A DNA stretch of 64,000 bases, taken from Blattamonas nauphoetae. Taxonomy: Eukaryota > Preaxostyla > Oxymonadida. The translations under genes and the position numbers were made by a program. Under the pieces are notes generated by a model. That model did not search any database, was not told the origin of the DNA, and was given only the letters and a program-made list of their open reading frames with translations. This document shows positions 54,582-64,000 of the stretch, one piece after another. Position 1 is the first letter of the stretch, and every line of letters begins with the position of its first letter. The DNA lies in contig JARBJD010000047.1 in assembly GCA_033064195.1 (NCBI GenBank), positions 186,001-250,000 on the forward strand, written 5' to 3'.

Positions 54582-56165
54582 CTAGACGGAGAAGAATGTC
54601 TTGTGTAGCTTTCGATGTTGAGGATGGATTGAATGGAAAACGAGATCGCTCTGATCACGTGACCGTTCAATCACTTCCACAATTCCATCCACGCAGCTTC
54701 GCACAACTCGTGTTGTGTCGTCTTTGACTGTCGTTCGGGAGTCCATCCACGATAGTTCCACGGCTGGATTCGCTCTCGTCAGAGAGTCTTCAAATTCGAG
54801 AGATTCGAGGAAGAACGAGAAACAATCCCCAAACAGACGAAGCATCCCACAGCCAAGCACCATTTCATGCTGTTGATCTTCCCAATAGACAGCAGAGCTG
54901 AAGAGATTCGAGAGACTACTCATCACTTCACAGGTCGCAGATATTTGCGGAGTGAGTGTCGGGACGTTGAGATGTTCCGACGCATTTGTTGCACCAGTGT
55001 TCGAGTCAAGTAGCATCGCACTTTCCGATTCATTCGTCCACAACAACTGCATCTGCCCAATTTGTGTGCGGAGTCGGCTGAGATAGTCGCCGAAGAGTTC
55101 GACGACGAGTGTCATCATTGGAACCGATCGCGTGCTCCCATCGATCTGGGCGACCGGAAATTTGTGCCTCATCGTCCTCGCGAAATCATCATTGGACGTC
55201 ATTGTGCACAGAGCTCGGAGAGCAAGCAAAACGATGTCAGTCGAATTGTGTCGAAGAAGAGACACAACCAAGCCGACGAATTCATCGCCCAGTTTCAATT
55301 GGTCACTCCCTTCCACCAGAAGGACCAGAATCTTCAGGCAGAGTTCGGTTGACTTGTCCAGCGGCGACTCTCCAAAGAAAGCAATGTTGTCTCGAATGGA
55401 GATGTGCTGATGGTGGACTGGGAGGGTGTTCTGAAGCAAGAGATAAAGCGGCGGGAGAAGTTTGGGTCCGAGCTGAGACCGGATCAGATCGACTTTGTCA
55501 ACTCCAAGATTGATCAAACATTTGAGAACCTGAACAAGTGAGGAAAGAAGAAGAAATAAACCAGTTCTGTTGTCTGAACATCATTTGTCTGCAAAAGTTC
55601 AACCAGATCATTGGAAATCGGTGACGTCAATAGTGAACTGGCGGCTTCCGAACAATGATACGCTGTACGAAGTCAATTTCGAAGAAAGGACAGACATAAA
55701 CCCCAGATCAGCTCAAGAAAAGTCTTCTGATAAAAGAAATGAATGAGAAAGCAAACATTCGGATCTTCTTTCATCAGTCGGCTTTTCAGTGAGACGAGTG
55801 CTTCTATTCCATTCAATTCGAGAAACACTGAGCAGAAACCAGCAAGGTGTGCCATTGATGAAAGCATAGCGAGATATCGATTGAGTGGATCACTTGTTTC
55901 CGTGTTCATGGCAATCAGAATGTCGTTGATCGTTGAAGCCAACTGGGAGTCTTATAATGCAATAAGAAGATTCAACCTGTTCTCTGTCCATCGCAAGTGT
56001 GTGAGTGATTGTGTTTTGGGTGAAATCACTGTCGTGTTCTTTTCCAATTTTGAATTGCTTCGAGCGACGAAGAGAAATCTTTGTCGATGATTCTGGCTTC
56101 TCGTCAGTGGTTTCATCATTAGATAATATGGTTTCTCGAGGTAATAATCGGCTTTTGTGATCCAT
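54582..56165 (-). CDS. ARM-like helical protein, four exons, intact
   Basis: Exons are 56165-55977, 55942-55702, 55662-55562 and 55529-54582. Introns are 34 nt (GTTGA...CCCAG), 39 nt (GTTTA...TACAG) and 32 nt (GTTTA...TTCAG). The frame closes exactly, giving 492 residues starting MDHKSRLLPRETILSNDE. The protein is built of Leu-rich helices typical of ARM repeats: ASTINDILIAMNTETS, SNDLVELLQTNDVQTTEL, VLKCLINLGVDKVDLIR, GLVVSLLRHNSTDIVLLALR. ARM/HEAT proteins are generally protein-binding scaffolds; no catalytic motif or membrane segment is seen. A truncated near-copy lies at 46976-47590, pointing to recent duplication. Confidence in the structure is high; the function is unknown. Confidence 0.75.
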
Positions 56166-56805
56166 AAGCAGACAAAAAAGGCAATGAAAACTCTATGAAA
56201 GAAGGACTAGAAGATCAAGCCATACAGGGTGATCAGCGAAAACTTGGGCCCGGTTTTTTTTCATCACCACTTCTCAATTAGTTATTTGCCATTGGTTTTC
56301 CGGCACGAGTGGACTTTCTGGGCCAAAGGTGATCGAGGTGTGTTGTGACATTGTAGTTCATCGAGGCTATTCTCTCATAATAAATTGTCCAATATGGATG
56401 TGAACACGTTTTCTTTTCAAAATGTTGAGAATACTGTCGAGATCGTCTCAGAGAATGTCACGATCATTCGATCGTGTTTGATGAGGTCGATCGGCGAACT
56501 ATATCACTTCATCTTTACGCTTTCTTGATAGTGAGGAGCAATTGTCCGGACAAGGTGAGGCGCTGTCCGTCCTCGGACAGCGCCTAATTAGGAGGTCACC
56601 ACTCGTAAGTCGCAACAATGGGCTTGATCAACCAATTCTTTCTGTACACGACTAAACCCAGGAATTAATAAATTGATGACGAAAACAATAAGAGTGAAAT
56701 AGGAAGGTTACATGTGGATGCGTGAATATGAGGAAGAAAAAGTAATTTAAGAGGATGAGGTGGGAAAGTGACGTTTTGGAGTGTGGATAGGCTGTGATGA
56801 CCGTG
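56166..56805. other. Spacer with mariner-like terminus and hairpin
   Basis: TACAGGGTGATCAGCGAAAAC at about 56224 resembles a Tc1/mariner terminal repeat (compare TACAGAGTATCCTG at 62892), but no matching second end or transposase is seen. At 56542-56553 is the palindrome TTGTCCGGACAA. Next to it, AGGCGCTGTCCG-TCCT-CGGACAGCGCCT (56558-56585) forms a strong hairpin. No gene is supported. Confidence 0.4.
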
Positions 56806-56813
56806 CGAAGGGG

Positions 56814-57622
56814 CAGGAGGGAATGAGTACACGAGGTGAGGGAGGGATGATCACACGAGGTGAGGGGAGGGGATGATCACACGAGGTGAAGGGAGGGAGG
56901 ATCACACGAGGTGAGGGGAGGGATGATCACACGAGGTGAGGGAGGGATGATCACACGAGGTGAAGGGAGGGATGATCACACGAGGTGAGGGAGGGATGAT
57001 CACACGAGGTGAAGGGAGGGATGATCACACGAGGTGAGGGATGGAGATGATCACACGAGGTGAGGGAGGGGATGATCACACGAGGTGAAGGGAGGGATGA
57101 TCACACGAGGTGAGGGGAGGGATGATCACACGAGGTGAAGGGAGGGATGATCACACGAGGTGAGGGAGGGATGATCACACGAGGTGAGGGGAGGGATGAT
57201 CACACGAGGTGAGGGGAGGGGATGATCACACGAGGTGAAGGGAGGGATGATCACACGAGGTGAAGGGAGGGGATGATCACACGAGGTGAGGGAGGGATGA
57301 TCACACGAGGTGAGGGGAGGGGATGATCACACGAGGTGAAGGGAGGGATGATCACACGAGGTGAGGGGAGGGATGATCACACGAGGTGAGGGAGGGATGA
57401 TCACACGAGGTGAGGGGAGGGATGATCACACGAGGTGAAGGGAGGGGATGATCACACGAGGTGAGGGGAGGGGATGATCACACGAGGTGAGGGAGGGATG
57501 ATCACACGAGGTGAGGGGAGGGATGATCACACGAGGTGAGGGGGAGGGGATGATCACACGAGGTGAGGGGAGGGATGATCACACGAGGTGAAGGGAGGGA
57601 TGATCACACGAGGTGAGGGGTG
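56814..57622. repeat. Minisatellite, about 32 units of 24-26 bp
   Basis: Tandem array of GATGATCACACGAGGTGAGG-like units. I count 31 exact ATCACACGAGGTGA cores plus one degenerate first unit. Length variation is confined to the G/A tract (GGGAGGG, GGGGAGGGG, AAGGGAGGG). Each unit contains the palindrome TGATCA and a purine-rich G-run strand. No reading frame of interest crosses it. Confidence 0.95.
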
Positions 57623-57665
57623 GGGAACGATTCCATTGATTCTTCAGGCATTGACAGCAGGGATG

Positions 57666-58140
57666 TCAAATACCCCGCGCCTGTTGAAGGAGACGACAAA
57701 TGTGCGGTTGGTCGGTCGGTGTTTTCGGGATAGAGAGGAGACGACCAGATCCAAGAACGAGGGACGCATCGTCGATCGAGAGACCGGAGCAACTGACGGA
57801 GACATCAGAGTTCATCTCAGAGCAGGACGGTTGGGAGGAGTCGAGATGGTTGAGTGACGAAATGGCTGTCAGAGGAAGGAGCGTCCGAAGTTCACTCGAT
57901 CTGTGAACAACGTCAATGATCGAAATCGAACTGTCATCGTTCCCCTCAGAACAGACAATCATAAATGGGGAACATTCAGGATTTGAGATGATCGTACTCG
58001 ACGAGACAGTCACGTTGGAGTTAGAGAGTTTTCCAGCCGATGTTCCCATCCATCCGCAATCAATTATCATCAATGATACCAAAATCGAGCAGTGTGTGAA
58101 GATAAATATGAAGTTTGTCCTTTCGTCATGGTGGTTGGCT
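57666..58140 (-). pseudogene. Beta-helix surface protein fragment
   Basis: A minus-strand frame of about 150 residues reads like the ectodomain of a beta-helix surface protein: ILVSLMIIDCGWMGTSAG, NSNVTVSSSTIISNPECSPF and DVSVSCSGLSIDDASLVLG. Alternating Ser/Val/Ile strands with Cys and N-glycosylation-like sites fit that class, though it is not a copy of either full gene in this window. There is no ATG at a sensible place, no signal peptide and no membrane segment. It therefore looks like a stranded fragment beside the minisatellite. Confidence 0.45.
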
Positions 58141-58184
58141 TTGTTCTTCCCCGTCAGAGACTCATGATGATGAGTTTCGTCCAC

Positions 58185-59669
58185 CGACTATATGTGACAG
58201 ATTCTTGTTCGTTTTCCTCAAAGATTCAGCGTGGTAGATGAGACTAGGTACTGTTGCGCATGAAATTGATGGTTGTTTAAGTCGAGTACGCGTGGAAATC
58301 CGTCCTGATTGTTGCATTTTTCTGGGGTCGGCTCCTCATCGATTGCGAATCCGAACAGAATAATGGAGTGTTGACATAGTCGCACTTCACGGTTCGTTTC
58401 GGAGATTGATCAAGAAGAAGTTCATCATCCGCCAAATCCTTGGAAGCTGGTTTTGAATGAACCGATTACTCTCGTTCTGTAATTTGACGCATGAATAAGA
58501 CCTGCTGAACACGACATGTCCCGCGTGCATGATAAGAGGATCCGTTCCGTGTCTCCGCTTTTCAAAAATATGCTGTGATGTTCAGAGACTCCTTCAGTTT
58601 GATCTCAAGGCGGTTCTCGATTGTGAGTGAATTAGACATTGTGTCGAGTCTGAAGATGTGAACCTTTCCTTCAGATAATGAACTGACAATGAGAAAAGCA
58701 GAATTGTGGACAGTGTCGGGAATGTGATGTCCTTGATCTTCTGCGTTTTGTTTGGAAGAAAAGAGGAGGCGTGTAATGAGACTAATCGATGAAGATGAGT
58801 GGAGAAAGAAAAAGATGCATACTGATGTTGTTTGTGATCCAGATTTCTTCTATTTATGTCCATTTCTGATTGGAGAAAGATCTTATCATCTATTACAGAC
58901 AAATGAAGAGAAAGAGGTAGAGAAGAGTGAAACGATAATAAAAATGAATACTGATATTGTTCATTTTCCATGTGTCAATTCAGTGTGACATCATCGAGAG
59001 TGAGGAGATGGGCAAAGTGTGAATTGTGGAGATCTCCACAAGTTTGAAATTCAATGGAGACAGCAATGAGTGACAATTGGATAAAAGAAGTGTGGAATGG
59101 ACAAGGGAATTCGAATTGCGATGTAATGGTCTCTGAGAGAAAATGTGAGTCGAAGTCACCATCCGATGGGGAGGACGATCCGGACCTGTCCAGGACTGGA
59201 CACGATTGTCCGTTTCCAAATGATCATAAATGCCTCGTGAAGAAATTCAGACGACTCTTTTTTTCACCAAATGAGCTCATGTCCAAGATCGGACAGGCCA
59301 GGACAATTCGGCAATTTATGGGATTTTTGTCCGAATTCTCTAATACTCGTTTTTGATTTTTTTGAAAGACAAAATCTGAACAAAATTAACATCTTGGATG
59401 AATTGGAGGAAAAATTGAGTGTCAATCACGTCTATTTAAGCCACAAGAAACACTTCTTTCCGACTTGGACAGGGTCTCTGTCCGATGTCCGAGGAGAACG
59501 TGGTTTTGTCCGTCCGTTGCTCATCCCTATTTCTTGATTCATTTCAACTTTATGTCTCGTATTTTCTTACAATTTTTCAAAACATAGCGATTGATCATGA
59601 TGTATCGTGAAGTGACAATCTACTGCAGTTCTCCCTTCAAGACACCAATTTTTTGGAAGTGAACGTGCG
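58185..59669. other. Long spacer, nothing firm
   Basis: About 1.5 kb without a supported gene. The word TGTCCG/CGGACA recurs between 59180 and 59520, as it does near 56542, which may reflect worn inverted-repeat elements. No reading frame, splice pattern or RNA gene convinces. Confidence 0.35.
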
Positions 59670-59749
59670 GCGCGTTTGGCCTAGCGGTAGCCAACCCCTC
59701 TGTCGACTGTTGTGCTCGGGGTTCGACTCCCGCCGAGCACAACTTTTTT
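59670..59749 (+). ncRNA. tRNA-like Pol III unit (aberrant tRNA or SINE head)
   Basis: The A box TGGCCTAGCGG (59677-59687) and B box GGTTCGACTCC (59720-59730) are well spaced, and a T6 run (59744-59749) follows like a Pol III terminator. A normal cloverleaf does not form. The 5' segment GCGCGTT has no complement at the 3' end, and the anticodon arm does not pair well. Instead the 3' part makes its own 10-bp stem, TTGTGCTCGG / CCGAGCACAA, around the B box. It is either a tRNA pseudogene, the head of a tRNA-derived SINE, or a novel small RNA. No amino-acid identity is assigned. Confidence 0.5.
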
Positions 59750-59885
59750 GCCACTACTTAGAGTTTTTTGGCCCAGAAAGTCCACCCTTGCCGGTTTTCC
59801 TCTTACAATGACCTTATCTCGAGTTTCGAACAATGTCAAAGAGAACAACAAAAAGTGACGTTGAAATGCGATCACAATGGGTCGA

Positions 59886-61107
59886 ACCTCTCTTTTCTTT
59901 CCAATACAACATTAACTGTTTTTCTTGAATGTTGCAACAACAACATGATGAGTCTGACGCTGTCCTTCCGTTCTGTCTTTTCTCTTCTCTGTTTTAGAAA
60001 GTTAGAACCGAACAAAACAAGACGTCAAGAAATGGAAATGTCAGACTATTCATGAATAAGGAAATGATCTCAAGCCTAGATAAAACAAAAAAGGCATTGT
60101 CCTCCATTTTCAAGTCTCTCAGTTTTAATCCCGTCGCGAAAAGTCTCCTCGCAACATTCACCTTCAGACCGTCTCCATCTTCGTACTACCACTCTTCAGT
60201 ACACCTTCGACCTCATTCCCAGAATCGCTAAATGCTCTTCCGTGTCCGTCATGATCTCGCAAGTGTCGCCATCTTTCTCTGCCATTGCGATCGTTCTCAA
60301 AGCTCCAAGGATCGATGTCGTCAAACTCAAGGCTGACAACAAAGGCTATCCCCATTCACCAACTTCGACTCTCATTTGAACTTGGATTAGGGGGATGAAA
60401 TCCTTTGAGTCTTGGATAAATCGATGTTCAATGTGGTTCCCCACTTATTCACTTCATGATGGTCGATCAATGATACTTCTTTGAAAAAATGCACTACCAA
60501 ACAATATATGATCATTATTCCGCTTAATAGACTGGTCTTTCCGATTGTAGTGAATCTTTTGAATAAAAAGGTTGAAGAACACCCAATGACGCTATAGTAA
60601 AATGGATAAGTGGAGAAGAGTTGATTTTCTGCTTATTCCATCTGATGGATAAGGGAAAGGACGGATATGTTGATTCCAACGGAGAAAGAGATGTGGAGTG
60701 ATAAGTTGGCGTTCTGGTTGACTGTTGAGATCATGGGTTCAGAATTTTCAGATCACATGGGGAAAAGGAAGCTTTCAAAGATGCGACGATTGGAAATAAG
60801 AGAAGTCTACGAGGATGGAGACGGTCTGAAGGTGAATGTTGCGAGGAGACTTTTCGCGACGGGATTAAAACTGAGAGACTTGAAAATGGAGGACAATGCC
60901 TTTTTGTTTTATCTAGGCTTGAGATCATTTCCTTATTCATGAATAGTCTGACATTTCCATTTCTTGACGTCTTGTTTTGTTCGGTTCTAACTTTCTAAAA
61001 CAGAGAAGAGAAAAGACAGAACGGAAGGACAGCGTCATACTCATCATGTTGTTGTTGCAACATTCAAGAAAAACAGTTAATATTGAATGGGAAGGAAAAG
61101 AGAGGTG
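59886..61107. repeat. 1.2-kb fold-back with ~300-bp inverted arms
   Basis: Arms at about 59886-60187 and 60807-61107 are nearly reverse-complementary (shared ATGTCAGACTATTCATGAATA, GACGTCAAGAAATGGAAATG, AACTGAGAGACTTGAAAATG). They are separated by about 620 bp that lack a transposase. Flanking target duplications are not clear. The spacer has a weak plus-strand reading (60195-60378, ending STLI) with no recognised domain. It is probably a fold-back or MITE-type element, or an inverted duplication of a host fragment. Confidence 0.65.
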
Positions 61108-61291
61108 TGGCTGAGAACTGGATGTGGGTCTCCTGCAATGAGACGGGTGCAGAAATGGTTCTTTCGTAAGTAGTGATCAGCACGATGTAATACGCAATGA
61201 CTTTTCAGGCGTCAACAAATAGAGCAGGTCGGAGAGGCGTGGAATGGATTCAATGAGAATTATCGTTTGAGTGAGTGAACGATACATGGTA

Positions 61292-62140
61292 CCCTCCTTC
61301 CAAAACCCGTCACTTTCCAAAACCCGTCACACATTTGACGGGTCATCTTTTTGTTGTTTCCACCTCTTATTTTCATCTCAATATTGTTTTTATTCAACTT
61401 TTTTTTGAAATGAAATCAATTGAAAACAAATTGAGAAAAAAGTCGGGATAGTAATACCTCCTTGTTCTGGTCAAGGTGATCAACCCTGAATTTTGTTGTG
61501 GGTGATCCTCCTCGACCAGTCATCGTACAGACCTCTCGTTTTCACTAAATTGAATGTTTTGGTGGAAATGAATCTTTTCTGCCATTTTCAATCTTTTTTT
61601 ACCAACTGATAGTTCCTTCATTTCCCCATTTTGAGACAACTGTTCCAAAATGTGTCCTTTCTTTCACTACTACTTGTTCACTTATCACAGACTTTTGTAA
61701 AAATCATTCAGAGACCATCATTCTCTTGTTCGAATGATAATTTGTTGAAAAAAGATAAGATAGACGCAAAATTTGGGTGAAAACTGTCGAACACAAGAGT
61801 TTTGGGAAAAAGTTGAGAATTTAGAGTTGGTAAAAAAAGATTGAAAATGGCAGAAAAGATTCATTTCCACCAAAACATTCAATTTAGTGAAAACGAGAGG
61901 TCTGTACGATGACTGGTCGAGGAGGATCACCCACAACAAAATTCAGGGTTGATCACCTTGACCAGAACAAGGAGGTATTACTATCCCGACTTTTTTCTCA
62001 ATTTGTTTTCAATTGATTTCATTTCAAAAAAAAGTTGAATAAAAACAATATTGAGATGAAAATAAGAGGTGGAAACAACAAAAAGATGACCCGTCAAATG
62101 TGTGACGGGTTTTGGAAAGTGACGGGTTTTGGAAGGAGGG
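61292..62140. mobile_element. 849-bp palindromic element with TA duplications
   Basis: Long inverted terminal repeats of about 310 bp begin CCCTCCTTCCAAAACCCGTC and end with the exact complement. They are flanked by TA at 61290-61291 and 62141-62142. The arms look essentially perfect over the parts compared; the ~230-bp centre encodes nothing. A TA target duplication and no transposase fit a Tc1/mariner-type MITE. The near-perfect arms suggest recent mobility. Confidence 0.85.
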
Positions 62141-62285
62141 TACAAAGCAATGGTAGCACTCAACAGTCCTTCCTCCAATCAAATCCATCCTAATTCGATC
62201 TGATTTCCGAATAGTAGCTTGAAAACATGACTTCCAGGAAAACGATGAAATTATGAGCAAACCTGGGTGATAAAAGTGATTGATA

Positions 62286-62875
62286 GATCCACTCAAAACC
62301 CGGAATTTCTCCTAAACCCGGAACATGGGGGTTGAAAGATACATATTGGGCAAACTAAGAAAAAAATAAAATTTGAGAATTATAGACCGACGCAAATCAG
62401 AGAAACCCTCAAAATACTGTATACAGCAACAATGCCTACATTTTTCTCAACTTTTTTGGATCGTTTCTCCACAACCAGCCATCCGTTTTGCACCAAATAA
62501 AGTGCATTGTTATCGTAAACATCTCGACAAAAGCTGCTCAAAAATGAAAGATATTTTTTCTAAGACTTTTTCTCGAGAAAAATATGGGTTTTTTCTATTT
62601 TCCCAAATATCCAGCATTTTTCTCCAATGTTTTCTCAAATTGTTCGTTTCATCAAAAACGTTTTTGTGAAAATTTTCATCAAAATCGGTTCACAGGTTGT
62701 GAAGATATGACCAGTTCTCCTGATTCAAACAGGTCCAAAAGAGGTATTTTGAGGGTTTCTCTGATTTGCGTCGGTCTATAATTCTCAAATTTTATTTTTT
62801 TCTTAGTTTGCCCAATATGTATCTTTCAACCCCCATGTTCCGGGTTTAGGAGAAATTCCGGGTTTTGAGTGGATC
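62286..62875. mobile_element. 590-bp element with ~130-bp inverted repeats and TA duplications
   Basis: Arms start GATCCACTCAAAACCCGG and end CCGGGTTTTGAGTGGATC, with about 130 bp of near-perfect complementarity. TA lies at 62284-62285 and 62876-62877. The ~330-bp core contains no transposase. It is a second TA-specific non-autonomous element, different in sequence from the one at 61292 and only 145 bp from it. Confidence 0.85.
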
Positions 62876-62893
62876 TATGAATGAGAATAGATA

Positions 62894-64000
62894 CAGAGTA
62901 TCCTGAAAAAATGAGTTGAATCAAAGAAAAACGTTATAAGTAGTCTCCTTGGCGGAGAACCACCTCTTCACATCTTGCTCTCCAATTGCGGAACACGCGG
63001 AGACGCATTTCTTCTGTTTGAGTGAGAAGGAAGTTGTTGATTAAAATCTGGAGCTCTTCTGCGGTCTGACAGTGATTTCCTTTTAAACTTGCCTTCAGTG
63101 AACCGAAAATCCAAAAATCACAAGGAGAGATGTCTGGGGAATACGCTGGATGTTGAATTCGTGTCATGTTGAGTCGTGTGAGGTGATGCTGTGTTGAAAC
63201 AGCATTGTGGGACGGTGCGTTGTCCATGTGCAGAGCGATCGGCATGTTGTGATAGAATTCTCCCATTTCGGCATCAAATTGATTTCGTAACGGCGATAAT
63301 ATTTGATTTTGGAAATAGTCCGCATTGATTGTTTGATTAGCTGGAAGGAGACGGGTGAAAAACAACTTGGGAGAAAAGAAAAGGGTCAACATAACTTTCT
63401 TCGCTCCGATATTTTGCCTTTCACGCGTTGGTCTCTCATCTTCTTTTCTCATCCACTCAAAATCGTAAGGAGAGTCATATTTAATCCATGACTCATCGCC
63501 AGTGAAGATCATTTGATAGTTAAAATTGGAATGAAAGTCGAGAGTTGCAATCAGTCTGGTGGCCTCTTGAACCCTTGCTTGCTTCTGTTGGTCATTCAGA
63601 GTGTGAGGGACCCACCGCAGACTACGTTTTACGAGGTGGAAATGACAGAATAAGCATCCTTTAATTGTTGAAACATGAGCTCCTGTGATCTTCGACATAT
63701 GTCGAAGGGAATAATGGGTATTTTCGTCCAGAATGCGTTGAAGCGCTTCAATGAGACGCTGGTTTTCGCGATGGTGATTTGGTTTCTTCCCTGTGTACGT
63801 GAAGGTTCCGGCATCGAGTTCTTTGAAAACAGTTCGGCAGGTTTCGAGACATGGGGCGTCTTCTGGCCAGTTGAAACTTAAGTGACGATGAGTTTGAGTG
63901 TACGTCATTTCTTGACGTTTACAATGTTCAATAAGAACACGATCTCGAAATCTTGCTTGTTTGTTGGACATCAAAATATGGAGACGATCCTTCAACTGGG
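62894..64000 (-). mobile_element. mariner-family DNA transposon (runs off window)
   Basis: One terminus is inferred at 62894 after TA (62892-62893), with sequence CAGAGTATCCTGAAAAAATG 40 bp beyond the transposase stop. The other terminus lies outside the window. The transposase frame is open and full length, so the copy could be autonomous. Confidence 0.8.
62934..63971 (-). CDS. mariner transposase, DD34D, full length
   Basis: 345 residues from ATG 63971, the usual mariner length. The N-terminal half carries the DNA-binding helix-turn-helix region. The catalytic triad is complete: Asp in TGDESWI (about residue 158), Asp in HMDNAPSH (about 249) and Asp in YSPDISPCDFWIFG (about 284). There are 34 residues between the second and third Asp, as in mariner (DD34D). 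Cut-and-paste transposition into TA sites is the known activity. No stop or frameshift is visible. The same transposase family may mobilise the TA-flanked non-autonomous elements at 30826, 61292 and 62286, although their termini differ. Confidence 0.96.
   Translation of the reverse strand: MSNKQARFRDRVLIEHCKRQEMTYTQTHRHLSFNWPEDAPCLETCRTVFKELDAGTFTYTGKKPNHHRENQRLIEALQRILDENTHYSLRHMSKITGAHVSTIKGCLFCHFHLVKRSLRWVPHTLNDQQKQARVQEATRLIATLDFHSNFNYQMIFTGDESWIKYDSPYDFEWMRKEDERPTRERQNIGAKKVMLTLFFSPKLFFTRLLPANQTINADYFQNQILSPLRNQFDAEMGEFYHNMPIALHMDNAPSHNAVSTQHHLTRLNMTRIQHPAYSPDISPCDFWIFGSLKASLKGNHCQTAEELQILINNFLLTQTEEMRLRVFRNWRARCEEVVLRQGDYL

Noticed and set aside
56223-56260. Complete second mariner element at the CAGGGTGATCAGCG terminus
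   Set aside because: No matching inverted end and no transposase are found in the window, so only a terminus-like sequence is noted.
56814-57622. CRISPR-like array
   Set aside because: The units are continuous tandem repeats without unique spacers, and the context is eukaryotic.
59670-59749. Ordinary tRNA gene
   Set aside because: The acceptor strands do not pair and the anticodon arm is poor, despite good A and B boxes.

Overview
The window is eukaryotic nuclear DNA from what looks like an anaerobic protist. Genes lie on both strands with short spacers. Many reading frames become continuous only after removing introns of about 28-50 nt. An [FeFe]-hydrogenase, giant beta-helix surface proteins, an intact mariner transposase and TA-flanked inverted-repeat elements together suggest a metamonad flagellate, most likely an oxymonad such as Blattamonas. 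That assignment is inference from gene content, not from a marker gene. TAA, TAG and TGA all appear to end genes, so the code looks standard apart from one in-frame TGA in the hydrogenase.

Region 1 (1-6.1 kb) holds three copies of a small SPRY-like gene, a group B-like [FeFe]-hydrogenase on the minus strand, and one arm of an inverted dispersed repeat. Region 2 (6.1-24.4 kb) is occupied by three genes: a ~3,034-residue beta-helix membrane protein with a kinase-like tail, a ~2,386-residue protein with a PPP phosphatase domain, and a 7TM protein with a THH1/TOM1-like look. Region 3 (24.5-30 kb) has two more SPRY-like genes around the second repeat arm, then a short-tailed beta-helix surface protein.

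Region 4 (30-47.6 kb) contains helical (ARM/HEAT-like) proteins, one apparently split by a 471-bp TA-flanked inverted-repeat element. It also holds an RRM protein with an internal duplication, a very large Ser/Pro-rich protein, and a poly(A)-binding-protein-like protein with a C-terminal MLLE domain. Region 5 (47.6-56.2 kb) has a ~1,804-residue P-loop protein resembling Crinkler/RHS NTPases and an intact four-exon ARM-like gene. A truncated near-copy of that ARM-like gene lies about 8.4 kb away. Region 6 (56.2-64 kb) is repeat-rich: a 32-unit minisatellite, a surface-protein fragment, a tRNA-like Pol III unit, a 1.2-kb fold-back, two long-TIR palindromic elements and a mariner element running off the window.

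Functionally the window mixes anaerobic H2 metabolism, cell-surface proteins, RNA-binding proteins and expanded lineage-specific families. No operon-like co-regulation is expected or seen. The most unusual points are the in-frame TGA at a conserved Fe-S cysteine position of the hydrogenase, the common intron donor GTNTG, and the fixed exon architecture (81 nt and 209 nt internal exons) of the dispersed SPRY family.
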